A stretch of DNA of 27,780 nt from the NCBI GenBank assembly GCA_035456205.1, contig DATIDQ010000149.1, forward strand, positions 1 to 27,780, read 5' to 3'. The DNA is from UBA7239 sp035456205. GTDB taxonomy: Bacteria > Pseudomonadota > Gammaproteobacteria > Pseudomonadales > UBA7239. The position numbers and the translations under genes were made by a program. This document shows, piece after piece, positions 1 through 8,789 of this stretch. The first letter of the stretch is position 1. Every line of letters starts with the position of its first letter. Below the pieces are notes generated by a model, which ran no database searches, had not been told where the DNA came from, and saw nothing but the letters and a program-made list of their open reading frames with translations.

Positions 1-637
1 TGATCACGAGCCGCTGTTGCACATATTTACTCACGGCGTAAATATAGTTGGTGGGATTAATAAAATGTGTGAGCGTGCTTGATTTGCGAAAAAGAGGAGC
101 GTAGGTTGAATAAAATGGAGCAACCGTTACCACCACCGCCAGCAGACTCAACACTAACGCCAACAACTTATTCAGTAATCCGCGCGCGAATAAAGGGTAG
201 GTCACCGGTATGCGCCAGACCAATACAGCAGGCAATATACCGAGCAAAAACAGGTACGCCAGCAAACGTAAACTGATCAGGGCACTCACTTCACCCACAT
301 TGGTTTCAAAAACGTTCTGTACCATAACGGAGTCAATGGCCACTCCGTAACTGTTCATGAAATATGCTGCTGATGCTGAACACAGCAGCAACAGGATCAA
401 TGCGGGTTTCAGCAAATATTTGAATGACACCGGGGTCAGAAGCAGGGCAATAAACGCTGTGAGAAATCCTGCAAAAGACGCATAAAAAATAGCGGATTTC
501 ACACTGTCGAAAGGAACATGGTTATTCAGTGCGTGCCAGAGGGCGCCGTTATAAAACAGCACCAGAGACAGTGCTACCATTACTATCAACCGCGATGGGC
601 TCATCGTGGTAAAACCCTGCCATTTGCCTGCTAACAT
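1..637 (-). CDS. eptA: Phosphoethanolamine--lipid A transferase EptA, N-terminal part (partial)
   Basis: The minus-strand frame is open from an ATG at 637 to the window edge, about 212 codons without a stop. The translation is the membrane half of an EptA/PmrC-type enzyme, which moves phosphoethanolamine from phosphatidylethanolamine to lipid A on the periplasmic face of the inner membrane. Visible support: several hydrophobic helices, then a family-typical VFETN motif (in QNVFETN), then NPTNYIYAVSKY at the junction to the catalytic domain. The sulfatase-like domain with its catalytic Thr and zinc ligands lies outside the window, so activity cannot be judged. An in-frame ATG at 604 is an alternative start, and neither site has a strong Shine-Dalgarno sequence. 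The gene is divergent from the plus-strand copper operon with only 43 bp between, so the two may share a regulatory region. Family call confident; substrate is by homology. Confidence 0.85.
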   Translation of the reverse strand, partial: MLAGKWQGFTTMSPSRLIVMVALSLVLFYNGALWHALNNHVPFDSVKSAIFYASFAGFLTAFIALLLTPVSFKYLLKPALILLLLCSASAAYFMNSYGVAIDSVMVQNVFETNVGEVSALISLRLLAYLFLLGILPAVLVWRIPVTYPLFARGLLNKLLALVLSLLAVVVTVAPFYSTYAPLFRKSSTLTHFINPTNYIYAVSKYVQQRLVI

Positions 638-680
638 GAAACCTGCTTGTTAATATCCACACATAATTCCGGATTTTAAA

Positions 681-1583
681 ATGATCGATGTAAAAAAAAG
701 ATCAAATAGCGCTCTGCTGCAGCCTTGGCAGTACACCACATCCACCGGCATTACCCTGCGTGGTTATGAGACGCCGATCACAGGAAAACCGATAGTACAT
801 TTCACCCACGGCACCGGTTTCAACGGCATGGTGTACTGGCCGATGTTGCAGCATCTGTTGCCGCATGTGGATCTGGTGATCACCAACGTGCAAGGCCATG
901 GCGAGAGCGACATCGGCAAAAAATTTCTCGGTTGGGAAACGAATGCCTCGATGATCCACGAAGTATTGCTGCACAAACGGCAGCAGTGGCAAACCAGTGC
1001 ACCTGTGATCGGTATGGGGCACAGCTTCGGTGCGATTGTCACCTTGTTGGTCGCGAGCCATTCACCTGCCGTGTTTGACCGGTTGCTGTTGCTGGACCCC
1101 ATCTTCCTGCCACCCATGCTGTCTGTGCTGTCCCGGTTTTTCCGCCGCACCGGCCTGGTGGAACACGCACCCATGGTAAAAATGACACGCAAGCGGCGGG
1201 CACACTGGCCAGACCGTGCTACAGCACGCGAATCGCTGTACCAGCGCGGCGTGTTCCGTGACTGGCATGACGACGCTTTTGACGCTTATCTGGAATACGC
1301 ACTGTACGAACGTGCAGATGGTGTGCATCTGGTCACGCCCCCGGATCTGGAAGCCGATGTGTTTGCCGGATACGCCGCTGGCATGTCGCGTGTGATCCGG
1401 CAGTTGCAGCAACCCTGTCATATGATTCGCGGCGACCGCACATTTGCATATGTAAAGACCGGGCTGGATCGCGCTTGCCGACTCAATAAACGGGTGACGC
1501 AGGAAACCATGACGGGCGGCCACTGCTTCATGCTGCAGTACCCGCAAGCCGTAGCCGAAAGGCTGTTGCAACGACTGACATAG
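681..1583 (+). CDS. Alpha/beta-fold hydrolase
   Basis: A 300-aa soluble protein with the alpha/beta-hydrolase layout. An HGTGFNG oxyanion-hole segment lies near residue 43, the nucleophile elbow GHSFG is at 113-117 (Ser115), candidate acids are Asp252 in RGDRT or Asp139 in LLDP, and the catalytic His is probably His281 in GGHCFML. No signal peptide or membrane helix is seen, so it should be cytoplasmic. The substrate is unknown; esterase, lipase-like or lactonase activities are all possible. It is the first gene of the plus-strand run into the copper-resistance genes, 53 bp ahead of a membrane protein, and is divergent from eptA. That position suggests co-expression but does not prove a role in copper handling. 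The start ATG at 681 lacks a clear ribosome site but fits the N-terminus of the fold. Confidence 0.85.
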   Translation: MIDVKKRSNSALLQPWQYTTSTGITLRGYETPITGKPIVHFTHGTGFNGMVYWPMLQHLLPHVDLVITNVQGHGESDIGKKFLGWETNASMIHEVLLHKRQQWQTSAPVIGMGHSFGAIVTLLVASHSPAVFDRLLLLDPIFLPPMLSVLSRFFRRTGLVEHAPMVKMTRKRRAHWPDRATARESLYQRGVFRDWHDDAFDAYLEYALYERADGVHLVTPPDLEADVFAGYAAGMSRVIRQLQQPCHMIRGDRTFAYVKTGLDRACRLNKRVTQETMTGGHCFMLQYPQAVAERLLQRLT

Positions 1584-1636
1584 TTGGGCATTGTGAATGC
1601 AGACCCGACAACAACATCATAAAAGAGCCGCTCACG

Positions 1637-2671
1637 ATGGATTTTTCCAGTATTGATGTCACCAAAAATGAAAACATCGCCTACGCGATGCGCAACACCG
1701 AAGCGCGCGAGCATTTTCTTAACTTCAATGCACCATCACAGCTGCTGGACTGGAGCCATCTCGCCATCGAATGGATCATGATCCTCGGCGCTGTTCTCGC
1801 ACTGGTGCACGCCATCCGCACATCAAGACAAACGCGGTCATCTTCGGCGCTGTATACATTTGCGGCTATTTTTCTGTACGGCCTGGTGATGGATATTTCT
1901 TCTTATTATTCGGTAGGCAATTTCTGGCACGGTGAGTTTTCTGTCATGCTGGTGTGGAACCGCTTGCCTCTGTATATCGCCATGTTGTACGCAGCGCTGA
2001 TTTATCACAGCTATATGACGATACGGCGTTACAACTTTTCACCGGCTACGGAGGCTGTCAGCGTCGGATTTTACAGCGCTATCTTGTACATGATTTTTGA
2101 CAATCTCGGCCCTGCACTGAACTGGTGGATATGGGACAGGAGCAGTCCTTTCAGCCAACCTCTGCTGGATAGCGTACCACTCACCAGTTATCACTGGCTG
2201 TTTCTGTTCAATACTGCATTAGCATTCTGGTTGCGAATATTCTGCTGGAATGCGCTGACTACCGGCAAAACTTTGCAAGCAAGAGTTGGCGTGTTGTTTA
2301 CACCGATACTGACCATTCTACTCGGCGGCGTGTTGTTTATTCCTTATGATCTGTTTTTGTTTGTATTCAAGGACATGATCCGGGTATCGGTACTGATTCA
2401 TGCCGTTGCGTTTTTTCTGGCCGGCTATTGGTTCCTGCTGCAATACCGCGCACCATCACAACCTCGCGACTCGCTATTACTGTTCTTTCCTGTGCTGTGG
2501 ATCACTGGCTTGTTGTTTATTGCCATCGCCAAGTACGACAAGATATTTGCCGTGACAGCTGATGGCCTGAACAGCGACGGTCTTGCAACAGGCAATCTGA
2601 TGGTGGTAATTGCTGCTATGATTATTGGTATGACGATAACACTGCTCAGTCATCCGGAAAAAGAACCGTAA
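1637..2671 (+). CDS. Nine-helix integral membrane protein of unknown function
   Basis: 344 aa with about nine hydrophobic helices, near residues 42-60, 71-92, 108-127, 141-160, 183-204, 217-235, 248-268, 279-298 and 319-337. I do not recognise the family with certainty. Polar and aromatic residues within or beside helices (MDISSYYS near 85-92, DNLGPALNWWIWD near 155-167, IPYD near 235) could form an active site or cofactor pocket, as in membrane enzymes acting on isoprenoids or lipids. The DNLGPALNWWIW stretch is vaguely like carotenoid-biosynthesis membrane proteins, which is only a hint. The radical SAM gene follows after 4 bp, so the two are surely co-transcribed and may act together. Start chosen at ATG 1637, with AAGAG about 9 nt upstream. 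Confidence 0.8.
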   Translation: MDFSSIDVTKNENIAYAMRNTEAREHFLNFNAPSQLLDWSHLAIEWIMILGAVLALVHAIRTSRQTRSSSALYTFAAIFLYGLVMDISSYYSVGNFWHGEFSVMLVWNRLPLYIAMLYAALIYHSYMTIRRYNFSPATEAVSVGFYSAILYMIFDNLGPALNWWIWDRSSPFSQPLLDSVPLTSYHWLFLFNTALAFWLRIFCWNALTTGKTLQARVGVLFTPILTILLGGVLFIPYDLFLFVFKDMIRVSVLIHAVAFFLAGYWFLLQYRAPSQPRDSLLLFFPVLWITGLLFIAIAKYDKIFAVTADGLNSDGLATGNLMVVIAAMIIGMTITLLSHPEKEP

Positions 2672-2675
2672 AGTT

Positions 2676-3689
2676 ATGATTGAATACAGCAACAACAATA
2701 CGCTGTTCGCGCCGCGACCGGATAGAAAACTGAAAACCGGTTCGCAGGGTCGCACAGCGGTGGACATTGAATGGACCAATCGCTGTAATGCAACCTGTTC
2801 ATTTTGTCCGCGCGATAAAATGCCCGCCCAGGGCATGATGCAATTCGATGTCTACAAACAGGTGCTCAAACGTTGCAAGGAATTACCCGTGCTGCCAGTG
2901 GCTAAAGCATGCGGCACAGGTGAACCCCTGATCCATCCGAAATCTGTGGAATATGTACGCTACGCCAGTGAGCAGGGTTTTGATTTCAATATCACCACCA
3001 ACGCGTCATTACTTACAGCGGAAAAATCAAAAGCATTATTTGATGCGGGCTTGAGCCAACTCAATCTCAGCGTCAGTGCCACTGGCCAACTCTACAACCA
3101 TATTTACAATCTTGAGTTTGATACAGTGCGGCGCAATATTGAGGCTGCTGTACAACAAAATCCCGGCAGCTGCAAAATCATGCTCACCATTGTCGAGTTC
3201 GATGATAATCGCGGACAGGTTGAAGAACTCAAGGACTTCTGGCGCAAAATCGGCATCAACCGTTTCAATGTCAACAGCGTGCACAATCGCGGCGGTTATG
3301 CCGAACAGTTTTGCCAGGACGCAAATAATACAGACATGGAAAAAGACGCGTTCGACATTCTGGCCGAAAACAAGATGTCACATCTGTGCGCGGTGCCATA
3401 TATTTTCGTGATGATTGGCTGGGATGGGCAATACTATCTGTGTTGTCACGACTGGAAAAAACGCCATCCCATGGGCAGCGTATTTGATATTTCTATCGAA
3501 GAAGCGGCGCAACGAAAACTGGCTGCAACACGCGACCGCTCGCCCTGTAAATCCTGCTCTGCTGACCCCGTCAACCAGATTCGTATGGCCTTGATTGCCA
3601 CCAGTAAAGACGGCGCTCCTGCCGAACTGCTGCAAGAAACTATCGACAAGATAAAACCTGTACAGCAATTCATGCGGCAGCTTGATTAA
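2676..3689 (+). CDS. Radical SAM/SPASM domain protein
   Basis: 337 aa. The radical-SAM cluster motif CxxxCxxC is at Cys37, Cys41 and Cys44 (CNATCSFC). GTGEP near residue 86 matches the SAM-binding GGE-like loop, and ITTNAS follows at the next strand. The C-terminal third carries the Cys pattern of a SPASM domain (HLC, YLCCHDW, PCKSC), expected to hold auxiliary Fe-S clusters. Such enzymes modify peptides, cofactors, sugars or lipids. No precursor peptide is seen in the short gaps, so the substrate is unknown. The gene sits 4 bp after the nine-helix membrane protein and 2 bp before the multicopper oxidase, so it belongs to the copper operon. That is an unusual partner for CopA/CopB, and a role in maturing a cell-envelope component is only inference. 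Confidence 0.88.
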   Translation: MIEYSNNNTLFAPRPDRKLKTGSQGRTAVDIEWTNRCNATCSFCPRDKMPAQGMMQFDVYKQVLKRCKELPVLPVAKACGTGEPLIHPKSVEYVRYASEQGFDFNITTNASLLTAEKSKALFDAGLSQLNLSVSATGQLYNHIYNLEFDTVRRNIEAAVQQNPGSCKIMLTIVEFDDNRGQVEELKDFWRKIGINRFNVNSVHNRGGYAEQFCQDANNTDMEKDAFDILAENKMSHLCAVPYIFVMIGWDGQYYLCCHDWKKRHPMGSVFDISIEEAAQRKLAATRDRSPCKSCSADPVNQIRMALIATSKDGAPAELLQETIDKIKPVQQFMRQLD

Positions 3690-3691
3690 CA

Positions 3692-5311
3692 ATGCCACGC
3701 CATTGGTTATTACCGGTTCTGCTGATACCTGCATTCAGTCATGCCGCTGAATACCAGCTCGATATCCGCAAAGAAGTTGTCAATATTACCGGCAAACCGT
3801 TAGAAAAAGTGACCGTTAACCATGCGCTGCCTGCCCCGACATTGTTCTGGACTGAAGGTGAAGATGTGGTGGTGCATGTCACCAACTACATGGATGAGCC
3901 CAGCTCCGTGCATTGGCACGGTATCATGCTGCCGGGCTATATGGATGGCGTGAAAAACCTGAATAATTATCCCGGCATCGAACCGGGAAAAACTTTCACT
4001 TATCGTTTTACGGTGCGGCAAAATGGCACCTACTGGTATCACTCACATACCAATGGTCAGGAACAGGACGGCCTGTACGGCGCGCTGATTATTTATCCGA
4101 AAGGCATTCGTCCGAAAGGTGTTGATCCCGTGCACGCTGATCGCGAGCATATTGTGATGTTTTCCGATTTCAGCGAAGAATCCGCAGACGACATTCTCGG
4201 CAACCTGAAAATGGCAGCCGACTACTACAGCAAGGCGCGCCGCACCGTCGGCGATTTTTTTCATGACGTGCGTGACAACGGTTTCAAGCTCGCGTGGCAA
4301 CACGCCAGCGACTGGGGTGCGATGCGTATGTCACCGAGCGATCTGTCCGACGTCAGTGGTTATACCTTTCTTGTTAACGGCAAAACACCGGACCAGAACT
4401 GGACAGGCACCTTCAAACCAGGCGAAACCGTGCGACTGCATATGATCAATGCATCATCCATGTCTTTCTACGATGTGCGTATTCTCGATACCGAAAAAAA
4501 ACGTCTGAAGATGACCGTGGTGCAAGCCGATGGCCGCTATGTTGAACCGGTTCCAGTGGACGAATTCCGTTTTGGTGTCGCAGAAACGTACGATGTATTG
4601 GTCACACCCACAGAAGCAAAAGCGTACACCATTGTTGCTGAACCGATTGACCGCAGCGGCTTTGCTATCGGCACACTCGCACCGCATGAAGGCATGAAAG
4701 GATTAATGCCTGAACAGCGACCGCGCGCTCTATTGACCATGGAGGATATGGGTGGCATGGACATGAGCAATATGGACAAGAACACCATGTCGAAGGAAGA
4801 GTGGGCAGACATGATGGCGCAGATGCGTAGCGGCTGGGCAAAAACCGGCGCGCCGCGCGGTGACAAGGTGTTGTCTTATGCCGACCTGAAATTTCTTGGC
4901 GAACAAAAAGATCTGCGCACGGCAGAACGTGAAATCACAGTGACGCTGGGCGGCAATATGGAGCGTTACATCTGGACCATGAATGGCAAAACAGAAATGG
5001 ACGCCGAGCCCATTGCGCTGCATTTTGGTGAGCGCGTCAAGCTGACGTTCGTCAACGAAACGATGATGGCGCACCCGATGCATTTGCACGGTATGTTTGT
5101 ACAACTCGATAACGGCCAGCCTGCGGAAAAATTGCCAGATAAATCTGTTGTGATTGTGCCCCCCGGCAAATCCTATTCTGTTTTACTCACGGCAGATGAA
5201 GCGGGTGAATGGTCATTCCATTGTCATCTGCTGTATCACATGGCCGCCGGCATGATGAATAAAGTGGTAGTAGCAAAGCTGGATGGCAAGGAGTACGGAC
5301 ATGCTCACTAG
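3692..5311 (+). CDS. copA: Periplasmic multicopper oxidase, CopA/PcoA copper-resistance type
   Basis: 539 aa, three cupredoxin domains. All four copper-ligand motifs are visible: HWH at 74-76, HSH at 117-119, HPMHLH at 461-466 and HCHLLYHMAAGM at 510-521, the last giving the type 1 Cys511, His516 and axial Met521. A Met/Asp-rich segment around 352-380 (MGGMDMSNMD) is typical of copper-detoxifying oxidases that bind Cu(I). The N-terminus (MPRHWLLPVLLIPAFSHA) looks like a Sec signal peptide cleaved near residue 18. The twin-Arg motif usual in CopA/PcoA/CueO is absent, which is odd because these enzymes are normally Tat-exported; a misplaced start is possible, but the preceding stop is only 2 bp away. 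It likely oxidises periplasmic Cu(I) to Cu(II). It overlaps copB by 11 bp. The symbol follows the cop/pco resistance operons, not the ATPase. Confidence 0.9.
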   Translation: MPRHWLLPVLLIPAFSHAAEYQLDIRKEVVNITGKPLEKVTVNHALPAPTLFWTEGEDVVVHVTNYMDEPSSVHWHGIMLPGYMDGVKNLNNYPGIEPGKTFTYRFTVRQNGTYWYHSHTNGQEQDGLYGALIIYPKGIRPKGVDPVHADREHIVMFSDFSEESADDILGNLKMAADYYSKARRTVGDFFHDVRDNGFKLAWQHASDWGAMRMSPSDLSDVSGYTFLVNGKTPDQNWTGTFKPGETVRLHMINASSMSFYDVRILDTEKKRLKMTVVQADGRYVEPVPVDEFRFGVAETYDVLVTPTEAKAYTIVAEPIDRSGFAIGTLAPHEGMKGLMPEQRPRALLTMEDMGGMDMSNMDKNTMSKEEWADMMAQMRSGWAKTGAPRGDKVLSYADLKFLGEQKDLRTAEREITVTLGGNMERYIWTMNGKTEMDAEPIALHFGERVKLTFVNETMMAHPMHLHGMFVQLDNGQPAEKLPDKSVVIVPPGKSYSVLLTADEAGEWSFHCHLLYHMAAGMMNKVVVAKLDGKEYGHAH

Positions 5312-6005
5312 GCAATCTATTTCGCTGCTAGTGAGCATACTGATGCTATCGCCAGTGGTCTCCGCCCATGATCATGATGCGACAATTTTTCATGCTGTCC
5401 GGTTGGAAATGGATGCTGGAGAAAGCCGTGACAATGAATCTGTTGCCAACTGGGATCTCGATGGCTGGATAGGTGGAGACGACAATAAATTGTGGCTCAA
5501 AAGCGAGGGCGCTGTGGTGGGGCATAACACCCAGACCAGCGAGCACTGGGCAATGTATAGTCGCAATATTGATACGTTCTGGGATATGCAGGCTGGCGTT
5601 CGCTATGACAACAAACCCGAATCTACCTCCTACTTCGTAGCAGGCTTCACCGGATTGGCGCCATACCACTTTGAAACCGAAGCACACCTGTTTGCCAGCG
5701 ATGACGGCGATGTGAGTTTTCGCCTGCGTGAAGAAAATGATTTTCTATTCACGCAAAAACTGATCCTGCAACCTTTTCTGGAACTGAATATCTATGCACA
5801 GGACGTGAAGGAACTGGATGTCGGTTCAGGGCTGTCAAATGCCAATATTGGTCTACAGTTGCGTTATGAAATCACCCGGAAATTCGCACCCTATATTGAA
5901 GTGAGCTATGACAGTCTGTATGGAGGCACTGCTGATATGGCAGATGCAAAGGGCGAACACACCAGTGACAGTGCGATTGTTGCCGGCGTGCGCTTCATGT
6001 TTTGA
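5301..6005 (+). CDS. copB: Outer-membrane copper resistance protein CopB
   Basis: 234 aa from ATG 5301, chosen because AAGGAG lies at 5288-5293, seven bases upstream, and the product then opens with a clean signal peptide (MLTRQSISLLVSILMLSPVVSA). An ATG at 5283 in the same frame would bury that signal. The mature part is a beta-rich protein with alternating aromatic strands and ends in Phe (GVRFMF), as expected for a BAM-inserted barrel. It matches CopB/PcoB, which partner CopA/PcoA in periplasmic copper tolerance. The Met/His-rich N-terminal repeat of many CopB proteins is missing; only HDHD remains. The coding start lies inside the end of the oxidase gene and its stop overlaps the ATPase start, so expression is translationally coupled on both sides. 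Confidence 0.88.
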   Translation: MLTRQSISLLVSILMLSPVVSAHDHDATIFHAVRLEMDAGESRDNESVANWDLDGWIGGDDNKLWLKSEGAVVGHNTQTSEHWAMYSRNIDTFWDMQAGVRYDNKPESTSYFVAGFTGLAPYHFETEAHLFASDDGDVSFRLREENDFLFTQKLILQPFLELNIYAQDVKELDVGSGLSNANIGLQLRYEITRKFAPYIEVSYDSLYGGTADMADAKGEHTSDSAIVAGVRFMF

Positions 6006-8167
6006 TGATGGATAAACAACATCACACTTGTTGCCGCCAGCATGAAACGGAAACAATTCCGTCACCTGCGATAGTGGGCGCACAATACACCTGCCCCATG
6101 CATCCGGACATTGTGCGCGATCATCCGGATACTTGCCCGATATGTGGCATGGCGCTCGAACCCGTCATGCCGTCACTGGAAGAGGAAGACAATCCTGAAC
6201 TGCGCGACTTCCATCGTCGCTTCTGGTACACACTGCCTTTAACAGTTGTCGTAACCACACTGGCCATGTTCGGTCATATGTTGTCTTTGACTGATGCTAA
6301 AACCCAATCGTGGATTGAATTATTTTTATCGCTGCCTGTTGTGTTGTGGGCAGGTTCGCCGTTTTTTGTGCGCGGCGTACAATCGCTGATACACAAAAGT
6401 CCCAATATGTGGACGCTGATTGCGTTGGGCACCGGTTCTGCTTTTTCCTACAGTGTTGTCGCCACCCTGATGCCACAATGGTTTCCGGATTCGTTCCAGT
6501 CCATGGGTCGCATCGGTGTATATTTTGAAGCGGCGACAGTAATTATTTCCCTGACGCTGCTCGGCCAGATACTCGAGTTGAAAGCGCGCTCAAAAACTTC
6601 CGTTGCTATCAAATCTTTATTAGGCCTTGCACCCAAAATAGCGCGCCGCCTCAACATGGATGGCACTGAAGAAGATATTCCATTAGCACATGTTCATGTT
6701 GGCAATCACCTGCGTGTGCGTCCCGGCGAAAAAATTCCTGTCGACGGCGTAGTGCTGGAAGGCACAAGCTCTGTGGATGAATCCATGCTGACCGGTGAGC
6801 CACTGCCCGTCAGCAAAAAAACCGGTGACCAACTGATCGGTGCAACCATCAACACCACAGGCGCACTGGTCATGCGCGCTGAAAAAATTGGCGCGCAAAC
6901 TGTGCTGTCACAAATTGTGCAGATGGTGGCGCAAGCACAACGCTCCAAAGCGCCACTACAACGCATGGCGGATGTTGTTGCCAGTTATTTTGTCACCGGC
7001 GTTGTCAGTATCTCGCTGATGACATTGTTCGCCTGGGGATTGTTGCTGCCGGACCAGGGCTGGGTTTACGGTTTTATCAATGCCGTCGCTGTTTTAATTA
7101 TTGCTTGCCCCTGCGCATTGGGATTGGCAACACCAATGTCCATTATGGTGGCGACTGGTCGCGCTGCTGCACGAGGTGTATTGTTTCGCGACGCAGCGGC
7201 TATTGAACACTTGTGCAAAGTTGACATCTTGATCGTCGACAAAACCGGCACGCTAACCGAAGGAAAACCTTCATTTGATTGCGTTGTACCCACTGCAGGT
7301 TTTACTGCAGAAACCGTTTTGCAGTGGGCTGCGAGTCTCGATCAGGGCAGCGAACATCCATTGGCCGCCGCTATCGTGCAGGCAGCACGCAAGCGTGAAT
7401 TGTCATTACAAAATGTCACCCGTTTTCAATCAGATACCGGCATTGGCGTGACGGGCACAGTAGATAACAGGCAACTGGCACTGGGCAATACTGTGCTGAT
7501 GGAAAAACTTGGCGTTGCCACACAAATTTTGCACACAGAAGCTGAAAAATTGCGTATGACAGGCGCCAGTGTGGTGCACTTGTCTGTTGATGGAAAACTC
7601 GCCGGTTTACTGGCAGTGTCTGACCCCGTTAAAACCAGCACCGCAGCCGCATTGCATTCACTGCGCGTGGCAGGCGTACGGGTCATTATGGCGACGGGTG
7701 ACAGTTTGACGACAGCAACATTCGTTGCGCAAACGCTTGGCATCGATGAGGTTTACGGTGAAGTAAAACCGGCAGAAAAACTGGCGCTGGTAGAAAAATG
7801 GCAGCGCAGTGGTGCGGTGGTCGCAATGGCGGGTGATGGCATCAATGACGCACCCGCCCTGGCAAAAGCGGATATCGGGATCGCCATGGGCACCGGCACC
7901 GATGTGGCAATGAACAGCGCACAAGTGACATTAGTGAAAGGTGATTTGCGCGGCATTGCTGAAGCGCGCGCCATATCCGTCGCCACCGTGCGCAATATGA
8001 AACAGAATCTCTGGTTTGCATTGTTTTATAACGCACTGGGGGTCCCGTTGGCCGCCGGTGTCTTGTACCCATTTACTGGCTGGTTGCTGTCCCCGATGAT
8101 GGCTGCTTTGGCCATGAGCCTGAGCTCCGTGTCTGTTATTTCCAATGCACTGCGCTTGCGTCATTAA
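6005..8167 (+). CDS. Cu(I)-translocating P1B-type ATPase
   Basis: 720 aa from ATG 6005, whose first base is the last base of the copB TGA (TGATG). It exports Cu(I) from cytoplasm to periplasm, feeding the oxidase upstream. Motifs: a short heavy-metal-binding zinc-ribbon-like domain (YTCPMHP...CPICGM, Cys30, Cys44, Cys47), TGE near 264-266 in the actuator domain, the transmembrane CPC at 368-370, phosphorylated Asp412 in DKTGT, the SEHPLA histidine-proline of the nucleotide domain, and GDGIND in the hinge. CPC plus late-helix Asn, Tyr, Met and Ser residues (YNALG, MSLSS) indicates the Cu(I) subgroup. No classic N-terminal GMTCxxC domain is present; the small Cys-rich domain with HH and CC ahead of it may replace it. 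About eight membrane helices are seen. Often called copA; no symbol given to avoid confusion with the oxidase. Confidence 0.93.
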   Translation: MMDKQHHTCCRQHETETIPSPAIVGAQYTCPMHPDIVRDHPDTCPICGMALEPVMPSLEEEDNPELRDFHRRFWYTLPLTVVVTTLAMFGHMLSLTDAKTQSWIELFLSLPVVLWAGSPFFVRGVQSLIHKSPNMWTLIALGTGSAFSYSVVATLMPQWFPDSFQSMGRIGVYFEAATVIISLTLLGQILELKARSKTSVAIKSLLGLAPKIARRLNMDGTEEDIPLAHVHVGNHLRVRPGEKIPVDGVVLEGTSSVDESMLTGEPLPVSKKTGDQLIGATINTTGALVMRAEKIGAQTVLSQIVQMVAQAQRSKAPLQRMADVVASYFVTGVVSISLMTLFAWGLLLPDQGWVYGFINAVAVLIIACPCALGLATPMSIMVATGRAAARGVLFRDAAAIEHLCKVDILIVDKTGTLTEGKPSFDCVVPTAGFTAETVLQWAASLDQGSEHPLAAAIVQAARKRELSLQNVTRFQSDTGIGVTGTVDNRQLALGNTVLMEKLGVATQILHTEAEKLRMTGASVVHLSVDGKLAGLLAVSDPVKTSTAAALHSLRVAGVRVIMATGDSLTTATFVAQTLGIDEVYGEVKPAEKLALVEKWQRSGAVVAMAGDGINDAPALAKADIGIAMGTGTDVAMNSAQVTLVKGDLRGIAEARAISVATVRNMKQNLWFALFYNALGVPLAAGVLYPFTGWLLSPMMAALAMSLSSVSVISNALRLRH

Positions 8168-8185
8168 CATCATTTAAAGGTTTTT

Positions 8186-8764
8186 ATGGAATCCCTGCTC
8201 GTTTCCACCGGCGTTGTCGCCCTGGCTGAAATCGGCGACAAGACCCAGTTGCTCGCCTTCATCCTCGCCGCCCGCTTCAAGAAGCCCGTGCCGATTATCC
8301 TTGGCATTCTCTGCGCGACTATCGTCAATCACGGCATGGCCGGTGCATTGGGCGCCTGGATCACCGCCACCATCAGCCCGGAAGTACTGCGCTGGATATT
8401 GGGTGTTTCCTTTATCGGCATGGCCATCTGGACCCTGATTCCCGACAAGATCGAGGAAGAAGAGACCATGATCGCTGGCAAATTGGGAGTTTTCGGCGCC
8501 ACATTGGTGACGTTCTTCCTGGCGGAAATGGGTGACAAGACCCAGATCGCCACTATCGCCATGGCTGCGCACTACGCCACCCCGTTGCTGGTGGTGATCG
8601 GCACCACGCTCGGGATGCTGATTGCCGATGTCCCTGCCGTGTTTGTGGGCGACAGACTGGCCGCCAGGATTCCGATGAAACTGGTGCACTCAATTGCTGC
8701 CGCCATCTTTGCCATTCTGGGCGCAGCGACCTTGCTCGGTGCCGGTGCCAATCTGGGCCTCTGA
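8186..8764 (+). CDS. TMEM165/GDT1 (UPF0016) family cation transporter
   Basis: 192 aa, built from two copies of a three-helix unit. Each copy carries the family signature ExGDKTQ: Glu15-Ile-Gly-Asp18-Lys-Thr-Gln and Glu114-Met-Gly-Asp117-Lys-Thr-Gln. The acidic residues of the two inverted repeats are thought to form the metal site. Family members move Mn2+ or Ca2+ across membranes, and bacterial members such as MneA export manganese. A charged cytoplasmic loop (DKIEEEE near 87-93) separates the repeats. It follows the copper ATPase by 18 bp with AAAGG upstream of its ATG, so it may be read through from the copper operon, although its GC-rich codon use differs a little. Mn2+ export is the most likely role, by homology only. 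Confidence 0.9.
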   Translation: MESLLVSTGVVALAEIGDKTQLLAFILAARFKKPVPIILGILCATIVNHGMAGALGAWITATISPEVLRWILGVSFIGMAIWTLIPDKIEEEETMIAGKLGVFGATLVTFFLAEMGDKTQIATIAMAAHYATPLLVVIGTTLGMLIADVPAVFVGDRLAARIPMKLVHSIAAAIFAILGAATLLGAGANLGL

Positions 8765-8789
8765 GCTCACATTCACGACAGGGATATTT

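Noticed and set aside
79..276. Plus-strand open frame of 65 codons at the left end
   Set aside because: It lies antisense to the eptA coding sequence, has no ribosome site and gives a low-complexity product.
638..680. Divergent promoter between eptA and the copper operon
   Set aside because: TTGTTA (647-652) and CATAAT (662-667) are only 9 bp apart; no acceptable -35/-10 pair or metal-regulator dyad could be defended.
1584..1636. Precursor peptide for the radical SAM/SPASM enzyme
   Set aside because: The gaps at 1584-1636, 2672-2675 and 3690-3691 are too short or carry no Cys-rich or leader-like frame.
5283..5300. Earlier ATG for copB
   Set aside because: It would add MARSTD before a clean signal peptide; AAGGAG is correctly placed for ATG 5301.
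8694..8789. N-terminal extension of the Sel1-repeat frame
   Set aside because: It overlaps the end of the GDT1 transporter gene; AGGGA precedes ATG 8790, where the repeat protein begins naturally.
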